Assembly (NCBI RefSeq): GCF_034932185.1
Contig: NZ_JAYGHW010000092.1
Span: forward strand, 1-64,000
Origin: Spirulina sp034932185
GTDB taxonomy: Bacteria; Cyanobacteriota; Cyanobacteriia; Cyanobacteriales; Spirulinaceae
Length of the DNA: 64,000 nt
Direction: 5' to 3'
Shown here one piece after another: positions 54,472 to 62,686 of this stretch; the stretch's first letter is position 1; every line of letters begins with the position of its first letter. The notes beneath the pieces were generated by a model. The model did no database searches and was not told the DNA's origin. It saw only the letters and a program-made list of their open reading frames with translations. The position numbers were made by a program, and so were the translations under genes.

Positions 54472-55035
54472 TGTGAAACCTCCGTATTTCTTACAATTTT
54501 TTACAAAGTTTAACCCCTATCATAGAGGAGAGGGGAACGAACCGCAGAAAAATCTTATCAATTCTTAGAAAATGTTGCGGCCTCTAGGGTTTCAGCCTTT
54601 GCGGGCCTTGGGGAGTGGGGCATTTGGATCCGACCGGGAGGGGCGATCGCTCTGGGGATCCGCTCCTCAAAATATGAATCTGGATTAGGGCATTTTGTGA
54701 ATTTTTGTTAATACCTATTCATTTTTTAACCAGACTATGAAACGTTCTTTTTACCACCAACCCGCCCCTAAACCGGATTTTGTAATCCCTGATACGGCAC
54801 ATCCCCAAGGGGGGGAATAGGATACCCCCAGACTGATGCATATCAATACAGTCTCTAGGGTTCCGGTTTTGGCATAGGCTAAAATGACTGGTCCAAGAGA
54901 GACAGGCTATCTGTGCAATGGATAGCTCCACGGCGGGATAAAAGCCCGGGAGATTTGGCGTAATTCACCCCTTGAGGATTACCAACTCTTCTGGGTATTT
55001 TGCGTTGCCCTGCTGTCATCAACCCAGAAACCACC
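54472..55035. other. Intergenic region between cpcG and the guanidine operon
   Basis: 564 bases of divergent leaders. The cpcG side holds a -10-like TATGAT and a ribosome site. A HIP1 site is near 54643. The right 110 bases are the guanidine riboswitch. Confidence 0.7.
54852..54962 (+). promoter_or_regulatory. Guanidine-I (ykkC) riboswitch
   Basis: The conserved blocks are present in order: CTCTAGGGTTCCGG (P1 strand), ACTGGTCCAAGAGAGACAGG, then CACGGCGGGATAAAAGCCCG followed by GGAGA. This is the characteristic ykkC/guanidine-I pattern. It ends about 75 bases before gdmH and should raise expression when guanidine binds. Confidence 0.93.
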
Positions 55036-56211
55036 ATGACTGAATCCGTATTTCAACCCCCCAACGGCGAAAGCGAAGCCCAGCAAGCCCTCAACCTTGA
55101 GCAACGCTTACCCCTCACCGGCTGGCAACAGGAGGTAGAGCAAGGCCTCGCCTATGGCCTAGAGGCGGCTGAATCTATTCAAGACCGCACCATTCCCACC
55201 TTTTCCCGGGGGGAACTCCCCCACTATGCGGGGATCAATACGTTCATGAAGGCCCCCTATGTGGAGGATGCCCGCAAAATTGGCGATTATGATGTGGCGA
55301 TCGTCGGCGTTCCCCACGATTCCGGCACCACCTACCGCCCCGGTACGCGCTTCGGCCCCCAAGGTATCCGCCGCATTTCCGCCCTTTACACCCCCTACAA
55401 CTTTGAAATGGGCGTAGATCTCCGGGAGCAAATCACCCTCGGGGATGTGGGGGATATCTTTACCATTCCCGCCAATAACGAAAAATCCTTTGATCAAATC
55501 TCCAAAGGCATCGCCCATATTTTCAGTTCCGGAGCCTTTCCGATTATTTTAGGCGGGGATCATTCCATCGGTTTTCCCACCGTGCGGGGAATTTGCCGCC
55601 ATTTAGGGGATAAAAAAGTCGGGATTATCCACTTTGATCGCCACGTCGATACTCAAGAAACCGACCTGGATGAGCGGATGCACACCTGCCCTTGGTTCCA
55701 CGCCACCAACATGGCCAACGCTCCGGCGAAAAACCTGGTGCAGTTGGGGATTGGCGGCTGGCAAGTGCCGCGCCAGGGGGTGAAGGTCTGCCGGGAGCGG
55801 GCCACGAATATCCTCACCGTCACCGATATCACCGAAATGGGCCTCGATGCAGCGGCGGACTTTGCCATTGAGCGGGCCACCGACGGCACCGATTGTGTTT
55901 GGATCAGTTTCGACATTGATTGCATTGATGCGGGGTTTGTCCCTGGTACGGGCTGGCCCGAACCCGGCGGTTTACTCCCCCGGGAAGCCCTCTATCTATT
56001 GAAGCGGATCATCAGAGAAACCCCGGTGTGTGGCATGGAAGTGGTGGAGGTTTCGCCCCCCTACGACATTAGCGATATGACCTCCTTAATGGCAACGCGG
56101 GTAATCTGCGATACGATGGCCCATCTCGTTGTTTCGGGCCAATTGCCCCGCCGTGAAAAACCCAGCTATATCCATGCTGAGGCGCAAGTCGTTGATCAAC
56201 CTTGGCGTTAA
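55036..56211 (+). CDS. gdmH: Nickel-dependent guanidine hydrolase (guanidinase)
   Basis: About 391 residues of the arginase/agmatinase (ureohydrolase) fold. Metal and active-site blocks: GGDHSIGFP, HFDRHVDTQETDLDERMH and SFDIDCIDAGFVPGTGWPEPGG. Unlike arginase, the motif DAHxD is replaced by DRHVDTQ, as in the cyanobacterial guanidinase Sll1077, which also requires HypA/HypB-type Ni chaperones. It splits guanidine into urea and ammonium. The ATG at 55036 is used; upstream in-frame codons fall in the leader. Riboswitch, chaperones and symporter around it confirm the role. Confidence 0.9.
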   Translation: MTESVFQPPNGESEAQQALNLEQRLPLTGWQQEVEQGLAYGLEAAESIQDRTIPTFSRGELPHYAGINTFMKAPYVEDARKIGDYDVAIVGVPHDSGTTYRPGTRFGPQGIRRISALYTPYNFEMGVDLREQITLGDVGDIFTIPANNEKSFDQISKGIAHIFSSGAFPIILGGDHSIGFPTVRGICRHLGDKKVGIIHFDRHVDTQETDLDERMHTCPWFHATNMANAPAKNLVQLGIGGWQVPRQGVKVCRERATNILTVTDITEMGLDAAADFAIERATDGTDCVWISFDIDCIDAGFVPGTGWPEPGGLLPREALYLLKRIIRETPVCGMEVVEVSPPYDISDMTSLMATRVICDTMAHLVVSGQLPRREKPSYIHAEAQVVDQPWR

Positions 56212-56342
56212 GAGTGAGGAGGATGGGCGGTGCTTGTCCTCTTTCTGCATTGATGGCCAGGAGCAGCGATCGCCCATTTTTTTAGACCTCAAATCTGACA
56301 GTTATTGAGCCAATCCAAATTTATCCAGGGAGGCAATACCCA

Positions 56343-56708
56343 ATGCACGAAACCGATATGACCAAAGCCTTAATCATGACGGTGCGAGATTGGTACGTTA
56401 GCCAACCCACTCCCCCCACCATTGAAGCAATTCATTTAGTCGTGGGCCGGTTTACCTGTGTGGAGCCAGCCAGTTTGGAATTTGCCTTTATGGCCCAAAT
56501 CCAAAAGACATTTTTAGAGGGGGTGCGGTTGGTGATCCGCGAAACCCCCTTGATTGCCTTCTGTGGGGATTGCGATCGCTCCTATCATCCCCAAATCGGC
56601 CTGCAATACACCTGCCCCACCTGTGGCAACCCCATGGAAGATATTCGTTCCGGTCGAGAATTAAAAATCGAGCGCATCGAATACTCCCTTGAAGGAGCAA
56701 AGGTGTAG
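56343..56708 (+). CDS. hypA: HypA-like nickel chaperone for guanidinase
   Basis: 121 residues. The nickel-binding N-terminus is MHETDM (Met-His-Glu), and the zinc site is CGDC with CPTC near 79-99. Family knowledge: HypA delivers Ni to hydrogenase or urease; a paralogue beside the guanidinase gene serves that enzyme. No hydrogenase genes are in this window. It lies 131 bases after gdmH. Confidence 0.9.
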   Translation: MHETDMTKALIMTVRDWYVSQPTPPTIEAIHLVVGRFTCVEPASLEFAFMAQIQKTFLEGVRLVIRETPLIAFCGDCDRSYHPQIGLQYTCPTCGNPMEDIRSGRELKIERIEYSLEGAKV

Positions 56709-56783
56709 GGGCGAAAAATCTTTCGCCCTCCCCGAAAAATCTTTCGCCCTCCCCGAAAAATCTTTCGCCCTCCCCGAAAAATC
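56705..56783. repeat. Expanded dispersed palindrome, 21-bp tandem units
   Basis: After a GGGGCGAAAAATC start, a 21-bp unit (CGAAAAATCTTTCGCCCTCC plus C) is repeated three times (56712-56774) with a partial fourth. It begins at the hypA stop codon and fills the gap to hypB. Confidence 0.9.
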
Positions 56784-56887
56784 CTTCTGATCAGAACCCT
56801 CACACGAAGAGAGCGAAAGGTTTCCGAATAATCCTATAGATCACTGCCATTAATTAAATCCCTGTTCTCCGTTCCCCTTTCCCAATC

Positions 56888-57580
56888 ATGCACCAAACCT
56901 TCAACGCCGCCCTAGAATTAAACCTCCTCCACGCCAATCAAGAAGGGGCAGATCATAATCGCGCCCATTTTGATCAGTGGGGGATTCGTTGTTTAAATTT
57001 AATGAGTAGCCCAGGAGCGGGAAAAACGGCGTTATTAGAGCGCACCTTAGCCACGTTACAACCAGAACTCAAAATCGTCGTCATTGAAGGGGATATGACA
57101 ACGGAATTGGATGCCGATCGCCTCCGTCAATACGGTGTCCCGGTGATTGCCATTAATACCGGCCGCGCCTGTCATTTGGATTCCCAAATGGTATCGGGGG
57201 GCATTCATACCCTAGCACGGGATTATGAGCCAGAAACCATTGATCTGGTGTTTGTGGAAAATGTGGGCAATTTGGTTTGTCCGGCAGAATTTGAAGTCGG
57301 GGAACACGCCAAAGTTGCCCTGCTCAGTGTCACCGAGGGAGAAGATAAACCGCTGAAATATCCCCTCATGTTTCAGGAGGCGGATTGCCTGCTGATCACG
57401 AAAATGGATCTCGCTCCCTATCTCGATCTCAATTTAGCCCAGCTTGAGGCCAATGTCCGGCAAATAAATCCCCAGGTGACGCTGATTCCGGTATCAGCGA
57501 AAACAGGAGCGGGCCTAGATTTATGGTTGGATTGGGTGCGATCACAAGTTCAACAAAGGACAGCCTTAGTAATGGCTTAA
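56888..57580 (+). CDS. hypB: HypB-like GTPase nickel chaperone for guanidinase
   Basis: 230 residues. P-loop SSPGAGKTALLE, VIEGDMTTELDADR, VENVGNLVCPAEFEVGEH (conserved Cys-Pro metal site) and TKMDL (guanine recognition). It hydrolyses GTP to load nickel on the client enzyme. The His-rich N-terminal tail of some HypB proteins is absent. The symporter start follows 35 bases after the stop. Confidence 0.9.
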   Translation: MHQTFNAALELNLLHANQEGADHNRAHFDQWGIRCLNLMSSPGAGKTALLERTLATLQPELKIVVIEGDMTTELDADRLRQYGVPVIAINTGRACHLDSQMVSGGIHTLARDYEPETIDLVFVENVGNLVCPAEFEVGEHAKVALLSVTEGEDKPLKYPLMFQEADCLLITKMDLAPYLDLNLAQLEANVRQINPQVTLIPVSAKTGAGLDLWLDWVRSQVQQRTALVMA

Positions 57581-57615
57581 GCTTTGATCAACAACACAAT
57601 TTAGGAGTCATAATC

Positions 57616-59121
57616 ATGACCGATCAGATCTTTTTCTGGGGCATTATTGCCTTTCTTGGGGTGACGCTAGCCATTGGGTTATGGGCAGCGCAACAAATTA
57701 AAGGCGATAGTGTTAATTATTTAGTGGCGGGGCGGGGTTTAGTTTTGCCTTTAGCGGCGGCGACGTTAATGGCCCAATCGGTAGATTCTAATGCAACGCT
57801 AGGGAATACAGATTTAGCAGCGGAGTTTGGGTTTTGGGCCGGGGCTTCTCTGCCCTTAGGTTTAGCACTGTGCCTATTCCTGACGGGGTTGTTTTTTGCC
57901 AAACCGATGAACCGTATGGGGTTAATTACCCTGCCAGACTTTTATCGCGTTAAATATGGCCGCACAACAGAATGGTTAGCCTCGGTGATTATGGTGCTGA
58001 GTTTTTCCTTTTTATTGGCAGGCAACTTGGTAGCCGGGGGCTTTTTGTTTCAAACATTCCTCGGTACAAGCTATCTAACAGGCGTGATTCTCATTGCGCT
58101 AATTGTCCTCATCTATACCGCCAGTGGGGGCCTATTTGCAGTGGCCTATACCGATGCAATTCAGGTGGCGATCGCCTTCATCGGCACAATGTTCCTGTTT
58201 GGTTTTTTGGCGATGAATTTTAATTTGGTGATTCCCGAAGGCATGGGGCCTTTTGATTTGGAGCAGTTAGCCGATCCCGCAGCGGGGGCGGCGATTAACT
58301 GGGCAACGCTCCTAGCCTTGGGATTGGGGGATATTGTCGCCATTGACTTTATGGCGCGGGTGTTTGCTGCTGAAAGCCCCGAAACCGCCCAACGGGCTTG
58401 TTTCATCGGCTCGTTTGGGACGGTGCTCATCGGTGTACCCTTCTCGATCATGGCATTGGCAACCCCAGACATCCTCGCCAATGCCGGCATTACCCCCGAC
58501 GGCCCTCTCCTCTTTGCCCTGATCCAGGGGGTAGTTCCCCCCGCTTTAGGTCTATTGGTGATTGCGGCAATTCTCTCCGCTTCTCTCTCCACCGCCGATG
58601 GCGCAATTCTGGGTACATCTTCCGTCATTGCCCACAATATCATCGGTATTCGCCATGATGACCATAACGGAGCGGGCGATCGCCTCCTGGCTTTAACCCG
58701 CATGATGGCAGTAGTGATCACCACATTGGGAGTGATTTTTGCCGTCCTTGTACCCCAAACCGGCATTTTGCTCCTCTTAGCCTTTGATCTAGGGTTTGCG
58801 GGTCTGTTGGTTCCCTTGGTAGGGGGCATTTATTGGCCCAAATCCACCCCTGCCGGAGCCTTAGCCTGCATCATCACCGGCACAATTACCCGCCTCACCT
58901 TCTTCGTTCTGATGCCAACAATGTTCGGCACCGATAACACATTGCTCTACATTCCTAACCCCATTTTCACCCCCGATTTTGATGGTTTGCCCACCTTAAT
59001 CAGTCCCTTAATTAGTTTGGCGGTCTTTATCAGCATATCCCTTAAAACAGGAGGAAAAGGCAACAAAGGTTCGCTCCAAGCCGTTCATCAAAATCAGCCC
59101 CGACCAGCCGATATTTCATAA
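57616..59121 (+). CDS. Sodium:solute symporter, probable guanidine or urea transporter
   Basis: About 501 residues with roughly 13 membrane helices of the SSS family; GRGLVLPLAAATLMAQSVDSNATLG in helix 1 and LYTASGGLFAVAYTDAIQV in helix 5-6 are typical. ATG 57616 follows AGGAG by 8 bases. It ends the riboswitch operon, so the substrate is probably guanidine (uptake) or urea. In Synechocystis the guanidinase cluster is instead followed by an ABC transporter. Confidence 0.85.
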   Translation: MTDQIFFWGIIAFLGVTLAIGLWAAQQIKGDSVNYLVAGRGLVLPLAAATLMAQSVDSNATLGNTDLAAEFGFWAGASLPLGLALCLFLTGLFFAKPMNRMGLITLPDFYRVKYGRTTEWLASVIMVLSFSFLLAGNLVAGGFLFQTFLGTSYLTGVILIALIVLIYTASGGLFAVAYTDAIQVAIAFIGTMFLFGFLAMNFNLVIPEGMGPFDLEQLADPAAGAAINWATLLALGLGDIVAIDFMARVFAAESPETAQRACFIGSFGTVLIGVPFSIMALATPDILANAGITPDGPLLFALIQGVVPPALGLLVIAAILSASLSTADGAILGTSSVIAHNIIGIRHDDHNGAGDRLLALTRMMAVVITTLGVIFAVLVPQTGILLLLAFDLGFAGLLVPLVGGIYWPKSTPAGALACIITGTITRLTFFVLMPTMFGTDNTLLYIPNPIFTPDFDGLPTLISPLISLAVFISISLKTGGKGNKGSLQAVHQNQPRPADIS

Positions 59122-59277
59122 CGAACTGCGATCCCCCCGGCTACGCCGACCCCCTTAAAAAGGGGGTGTACTACTCTTGAACCTCATCTTCTTAAGGGGA
59201 TGTACTACTCTTGAACCCCCCTTCTTAAGGGGTGTACTACTCTTGAACCCCCCTTTTTAAGGGGGGCAGGGGGGATC
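59122..59277. repeat. Composite AAGGGGG/CCCCCTT interspersed repeat
   Basis: CCCCCCGGCTACGCCGACCC, then three near-copies of a unit GTGTACTACTCTTGAACC joined to CTTNNTTAAGGGG blocks, ending in GGGGGGCAGGGGGGATCC. It shares parts with 27865-28055 and 30060-30172 and fills the gap between convergent genes. Confidence 0.75.
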
Positions 59278-59805
59278 CTACTTCACATCTAACAAACCCT
59301 GTTCTTTCAGCTTGGGGTTAAAGCGAATTTCCATCCTCACCCCCCGTTTTGCAAGGGTTGTGAGGATTTCCGCTTCGACGCGGCGGGCGACTTTTTTTAA
59401 CAGTTTAATTTTTCCCAAATCATCCGTTTTAGTTAATTGTGCTTGTTCCTCTGAAGTCATCGTAGCTTTAGCATCAATGGGTTGATGCCAGCGATCGCCC
59501 TCCTCGCCATTTCCCGGCGGTGTGTTGCCATTTTCCGCAATCCAAGCCGTGCGAATCTCTTCTAAAATACTGCGGCTCGGGCGACTAATCATAAATCCTT
59601 TCAGCCAATAACATTGTTCCGGGCAACGGACTAAATGTTGGCGTAAACTCAGGTAAATATCACGGGAATAATCCACCAATTGCAGCCGATTATCGGCATC
59701 AAAAATGGCATAAACCCCAATTTTTTGCTGCCACTCATTGGCAATTTCTCCCCCTTCGAGGTAGGGCAGATAGTCAAGATTAACAAGGCTAGGAAAGTCA
59801 GACAT
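59278..59805 (-). CDS. GIY-YIG-like cyanobacterial protein
   Basis: About 175 residues. Residues 30-75 resemble a GIY-YIG core (IGVYAIFDADNRLQLVDYSRDIYLSLRQHL), with R and Y residues of the catalytic face. The remainder is basic (KLLKKVARRVEAEIL). Related proteins are found in cyanobacteria and chloroplasts without assigned function. The ATG at 59805 is used; an in-frame TTG at 59820 would add five residues. Confidence 0.65.
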   Translation of the reverse strand: MSDFPSLVNLDYLPYLEGGEIANEWQQKIGVYAIFDADNRLQLVDYSRDIYLSLRQHLVRCPEQCYWLKGFMISRPSRSILEEIRTAWIAENGNTPPGNGEEGDRWHQPIDAKATMTSEEQAQLTKTDDLGKIKLLKKVARRVEAEILTTLAKRGVRMEIRFNPKLKEQGLLDVK

Positions 59806-60166
59806 GAAAGCATTAGGCAAAGAATGGGGCCATTATATCGGGCAGGGGCGATCGCGCCGCGACTTCCCGTTGATCCCCCGATCCCCAATCCATAGCGCTT
59901 GTACTGCATCCCATTGTTCCGGGTTATCAAGATTGAACCTACCCCTTTTTCTACACCGCAAAGACTAAGGAGTAATTGAGGGATTTTCGTAGATCACAGG
60001 CTGAGAAAGCTTAATGAGTGATTAACCATACTAAGATTGAGGCTATTTGTCAAGTTTTTACTTCTTGGTTGGGCTGAAGATCAGTATTTATGCTGATCTC
60101 ACGCCATAGATTCAAGTGCTACAGTCAAGGGCTAAGATCAGCATTCCATTCACCCGCTAAATCTCC
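59806..60166. other. Intergenic region, no gene seen
   Basis: About 361 bases between divergent genes. One HIP1-related site near 59849 and AT-rich stretches before the sulfotransferase gene; no hairpin, tRNA or repeat recognised. Confidence 0.5.
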
Positions 60167-61036
60167 TTGCAGCACCCACAATCCAGAATCAATCAGAGAG
60201 TTTGTTGTATTGCAGGCACAGGTCATTCAGGTTCAACATTGCTGGGATTATTGTTAGGCAACCACTCCACCAGTTTCTTCTGTGGAGAAGGAAATAAAAG
60301 CCAATATATTGGTAAAGAAAATGCTCCTGCTCGCAAACGTTTTTGCAAATTTTGCGGCCCGGACTGTCCCATCTGGGGCCAACTTGTTCTCAACCCGGAG
60401 CAGGATCTTTATGAACAACTGGCTCAACGCATCTGGGAAAAGCAGCATCAAGAGAAAACCTTGATGATTGATTCCACCTCCGGAAGCTATTGGATTCGTC
60501 AGCAATGGCAACAACTAGAGCAAACAGCCGCCCAACCTTACCTAGTCTTTCTCCAACGTGATGGTCGCGGCGTGGTCAATTCCTATCGGAGGAAGTACCC
60601 ACAGCGAGACTTTATCGAGATTATCCAAGATTGGCTAGACAATATCCATAAAGCTCAGACCTTATTTAATGAGTTTAATGGCCCAAAGATAATTATTCAC
60701 TACGAAGATTTAGCAGTAAATACCCATGGAGTATTAAAAAGCTTGTGTGAGTTTTTAGAGATTGCCTATGAGCCAGAAATGATCAACTTTGGTAACTCCG
60801 AGTATCATGTATTAGGGGGAAATAATGGAACCCAGTACTTGGTTGCCCAAAGTCAAGCCAATGCTCAAGATCGGTTTTTAGGTCGAATGTCTGACCCTAA
60901 TCGCCAATATTATCAAAGCCACAACGCCGAAATTGTTTTAGATGTACGTTGGCAAACGGAACTATCTGAGGAGCAAAAAGAAATCTTTGCAAACTTGGCT
61001 GGTGAAATCAATCAATCCTTTGAGTGGAACTCTTGA
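60167..61036 (+). CDS. Sulfotransferase-family protein
   Basis: 289 residues. The PAPS 5'-phosphosulfate-binding loop is GTGHSGSTLLGLLLGNH near the N-terminus, and the 3'-phosphate site is LQRDGRGVVNSYRR. Cys-rich KRFCKFCGPDCPIWG follows, perhaps a metal site. It should transfer sulfate to a carbohydrate or protein. The only in-frame start is TTG at 60167, since TAA precedes it; no good ribosome site is seen. The next gene starts 8 bases after this stop. Confidence 0.8.
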   Translation: MQHPQSRINQRVCCIAGTGHSGSTLLGLLLGNHSTSFFCGEGNKSQYIGKENAPARKRFCKFCGPDCPIWGQLVLNPEQDLYEQLAQRIWEKQHQEKTLMIDSTSGSYWIRQQWQQLEQTAAQPYLVFLQRDGRGVVNSYRRKYPQRDFIEIIQDWLDNIHKAQTLFNEFNGPKIIIHYEDLAVNTHGVLKSLCEFLEIAYEPEMINFGNSEYHVLGGNNGTQYLVAQSQANAQDRFLGRMSDPNRQYYQSHNAEIVLDVRWQTELSEEQKEIFANLAGEINQSFEWNS

Positions 61037-61044
61037 GTACGCAA

Positions 61045-62514
61045 ATGACTAAGAAAATTGATCTCGTTTTTCGGACGATTGGCGAGCGTACTAGTGATAT
61101 TGCTTTAGATTTAGCGATCCAACAAATTCAACCAAACCAGGTACATCTCATTGAAAATGTCCGCCCTTTTTCTGCGGCGGTACAGAAAATGCTAGAGATT
61201 GAGTACAACTGTGATTTTGTGGTGTTCATGGATGCAGACTGCTTAATGATGGAAAATATGCAGTCTTTTCTCCAACGCAATGATTTTCCCTATGTAGATT
61301 GCTATGTGCTAGATAAATTTCGCGGCCATATTCACCAAGGCGTTCATATTACGCGGGTGGATGTGGTGCGGTTGATGCAGAAGGTTAAACCGCCGGAAAA
61401 TGATGAAAAATACGTTCTCCGGCCAGAATCGCGGCTTCGCTCTATGGCCCTGTCGCGCATGAAAGCCAATAAGCATTTTAAAACGTTCCGCATTCTGCAT
61501 GATTATTTTCAATACTATGATCATGTTTATGCCAAAATGGCTCTACGGGAACTGCGGAGCCGCACCGAAGAAAATCGTCGGGAACTCGATGCCGCAGAGC
61601 AATATTGGGATCGACATATTGAAGATGTCGATTTTCAGATTGCTAAATTGGCGATCGCCCAAACCCGAGAAGCCATGCCCCAAGACTCCACCCCGGCGGA
61701 AATTGACGATTATATTGGCCGTCTGCCGGAAATTGCCACCCAGGCGATCGCCGCCTTAAATTTACCCCCACAGCCGGAAATTTGCCCTGGGGAAATTGAC
61801 CAACAGACGAAAAAAATCTGGTCTTGGCAACTAGTACAGGTGGGAGGGGGAACGATTGAACCTCCCGCAGAACCCCGCTCCCCTTACAAAGTTTTTGGGT
61901 TGGGTTTAAGTCGCACCGCCACCAAAAGCCTCACCAGTGCTCTCCATATTTTGGGCTTTAAGGTAATCCATTACCCCGAAGATGAAACGACGCTACGGGA
62001 ATTAACAGAAGGTCATTGTCAGTTTTCACTGTTGGATCATTTTGATGGCATTACCGACATTACCGTTTCTGCCTTTTATCCCCAACTGGATCAACTCTTT
62101 CCCGGCAGTAAATTTATTTTAACGGTGCGGGATAAAGAAAGCTGGCTCACTTCCTTAGAAAAACACTGGTTTAATCGCCCCGCTTTTGATGAAAACAGCC
62201 AGATTGAAAAGGAAATTCATTTCCAAATTCGCCGTTTTTTACGCAGTGCGGTCTATGGCTCCTACGAGTTTAACCGTGAGCGGATGTCCTATGTCTATGA
62301 TCTGCATTATCAGAACACCTTGAATTATTTTGCAGATCGCCCGGAATCCTTGTTAGTGCTGAATATCGGTGCCAGCGAAGGCTGGGATCAACTCTGTCCG
62401 TTCTTAGGGCTAGATCCGTTAGATCAACCCTTCCCCTATATCAAAAAACAATCGATCTTAAAGTCTCTGCTCAACGCCGAAGCACAGATCATTGATGCAA
62501 CGGTATCGGTGTAA
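61045..62514 (+). CDS. Two-domain protein: GT-like N-domain and C-terminal sulfotransferase
   Basis: About 489 residues. N-terminal 250 residues look like a GT-A glycosyltransferase-like fold (IGERTSDIALDLAIQQ, VVFMDADCLMM with a DxD). From about 285 a sulfotransferase domain begins with VFGLGLSRTATKSLTSALHILG (PAPS loop) and FILTVRDKESWLTSLEKHWF (3'-phosphate region), as in family-2 sulfotransferases. ATG 61045 lies 8 bases after the upstream stop, so the two are co-translated. A GTG at 61024 would extend by seven residues. Likely acts on a surface glycan or lipid. Confidence 0.75.
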   Translation: MTKKIDLVFRTIGERTSDIALDLAIQQIQPNQVHLIENVRPFSAAVQKMLEIEYNCDFVVFMDADCLMMENMQSFLQRNDFPYVDCYVLDKFRGHIHQGVHITRVDVVRLMQKVKPPENDEKYVLRPESRLRSMALSRMKANKHFKTFRILHDYFQYYDHVYAKMALRELRSRTEENRRELDAAEQYWDRHIEDVDFQIAKLAIAQTREAMPQDSTPAEIDDYIGRLPEIATQAIAALNLPPQPEICPGEIDQQTKKIWSWQLVQVGGGTIEPPAEPRSPYKVFGLGLSRTATKSLTSALHILGFKVIHYPEDETTLRELTEGHCQFSLLDHFDGITDITVSAFYPQLDQLFPGSKFILTVRDKESWLTSLEKHWFNRPAFDENSQIEKEIHFQIRRFLRSAVYGSYEFNRERMSYVYDLHYQNTLNYFADRPESLLVLNIGASEGWDQLCPFLGLDPLDQPFPYIKKQSILKSLLNAEAQIIDATVSV

Positions 62515-62608
62515 TGATCAATAATGAATCAAGGTTTTTAGCCAGGATGGTGTCATGGGTTAACTTGGATCGTCAAGATACTTAAGGGTGAATGCGTTTC
62601 GCATAGCT

Positions 62609-62636
62609 GTAGGGGCGAAGCATTTTTCGCTCCTAC
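62609..62636. repeat. Dispersed palindrome (GCGAAAAATTTTTCGC family)
   Basis: GTAGGGGCGAAGC and TTTTTCGCTCCTAC arms, about 95 bases after the sulfotransferase gene; two mismatches to the consensus. Confidence 0.7.
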
Positions 62637-62686
62637 AAGCAAAGATCCCTTCATGATTAAGCTATTCCCTACTTTGAGGAAAAAGA

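Noticed and set aside
56700..56790. Possible CRISPR array (repeated units between hypA and hypB)
   Set aside because: The units are contiguous 21-bp repeats with no spacers and belong to the dispersed palindrome family.
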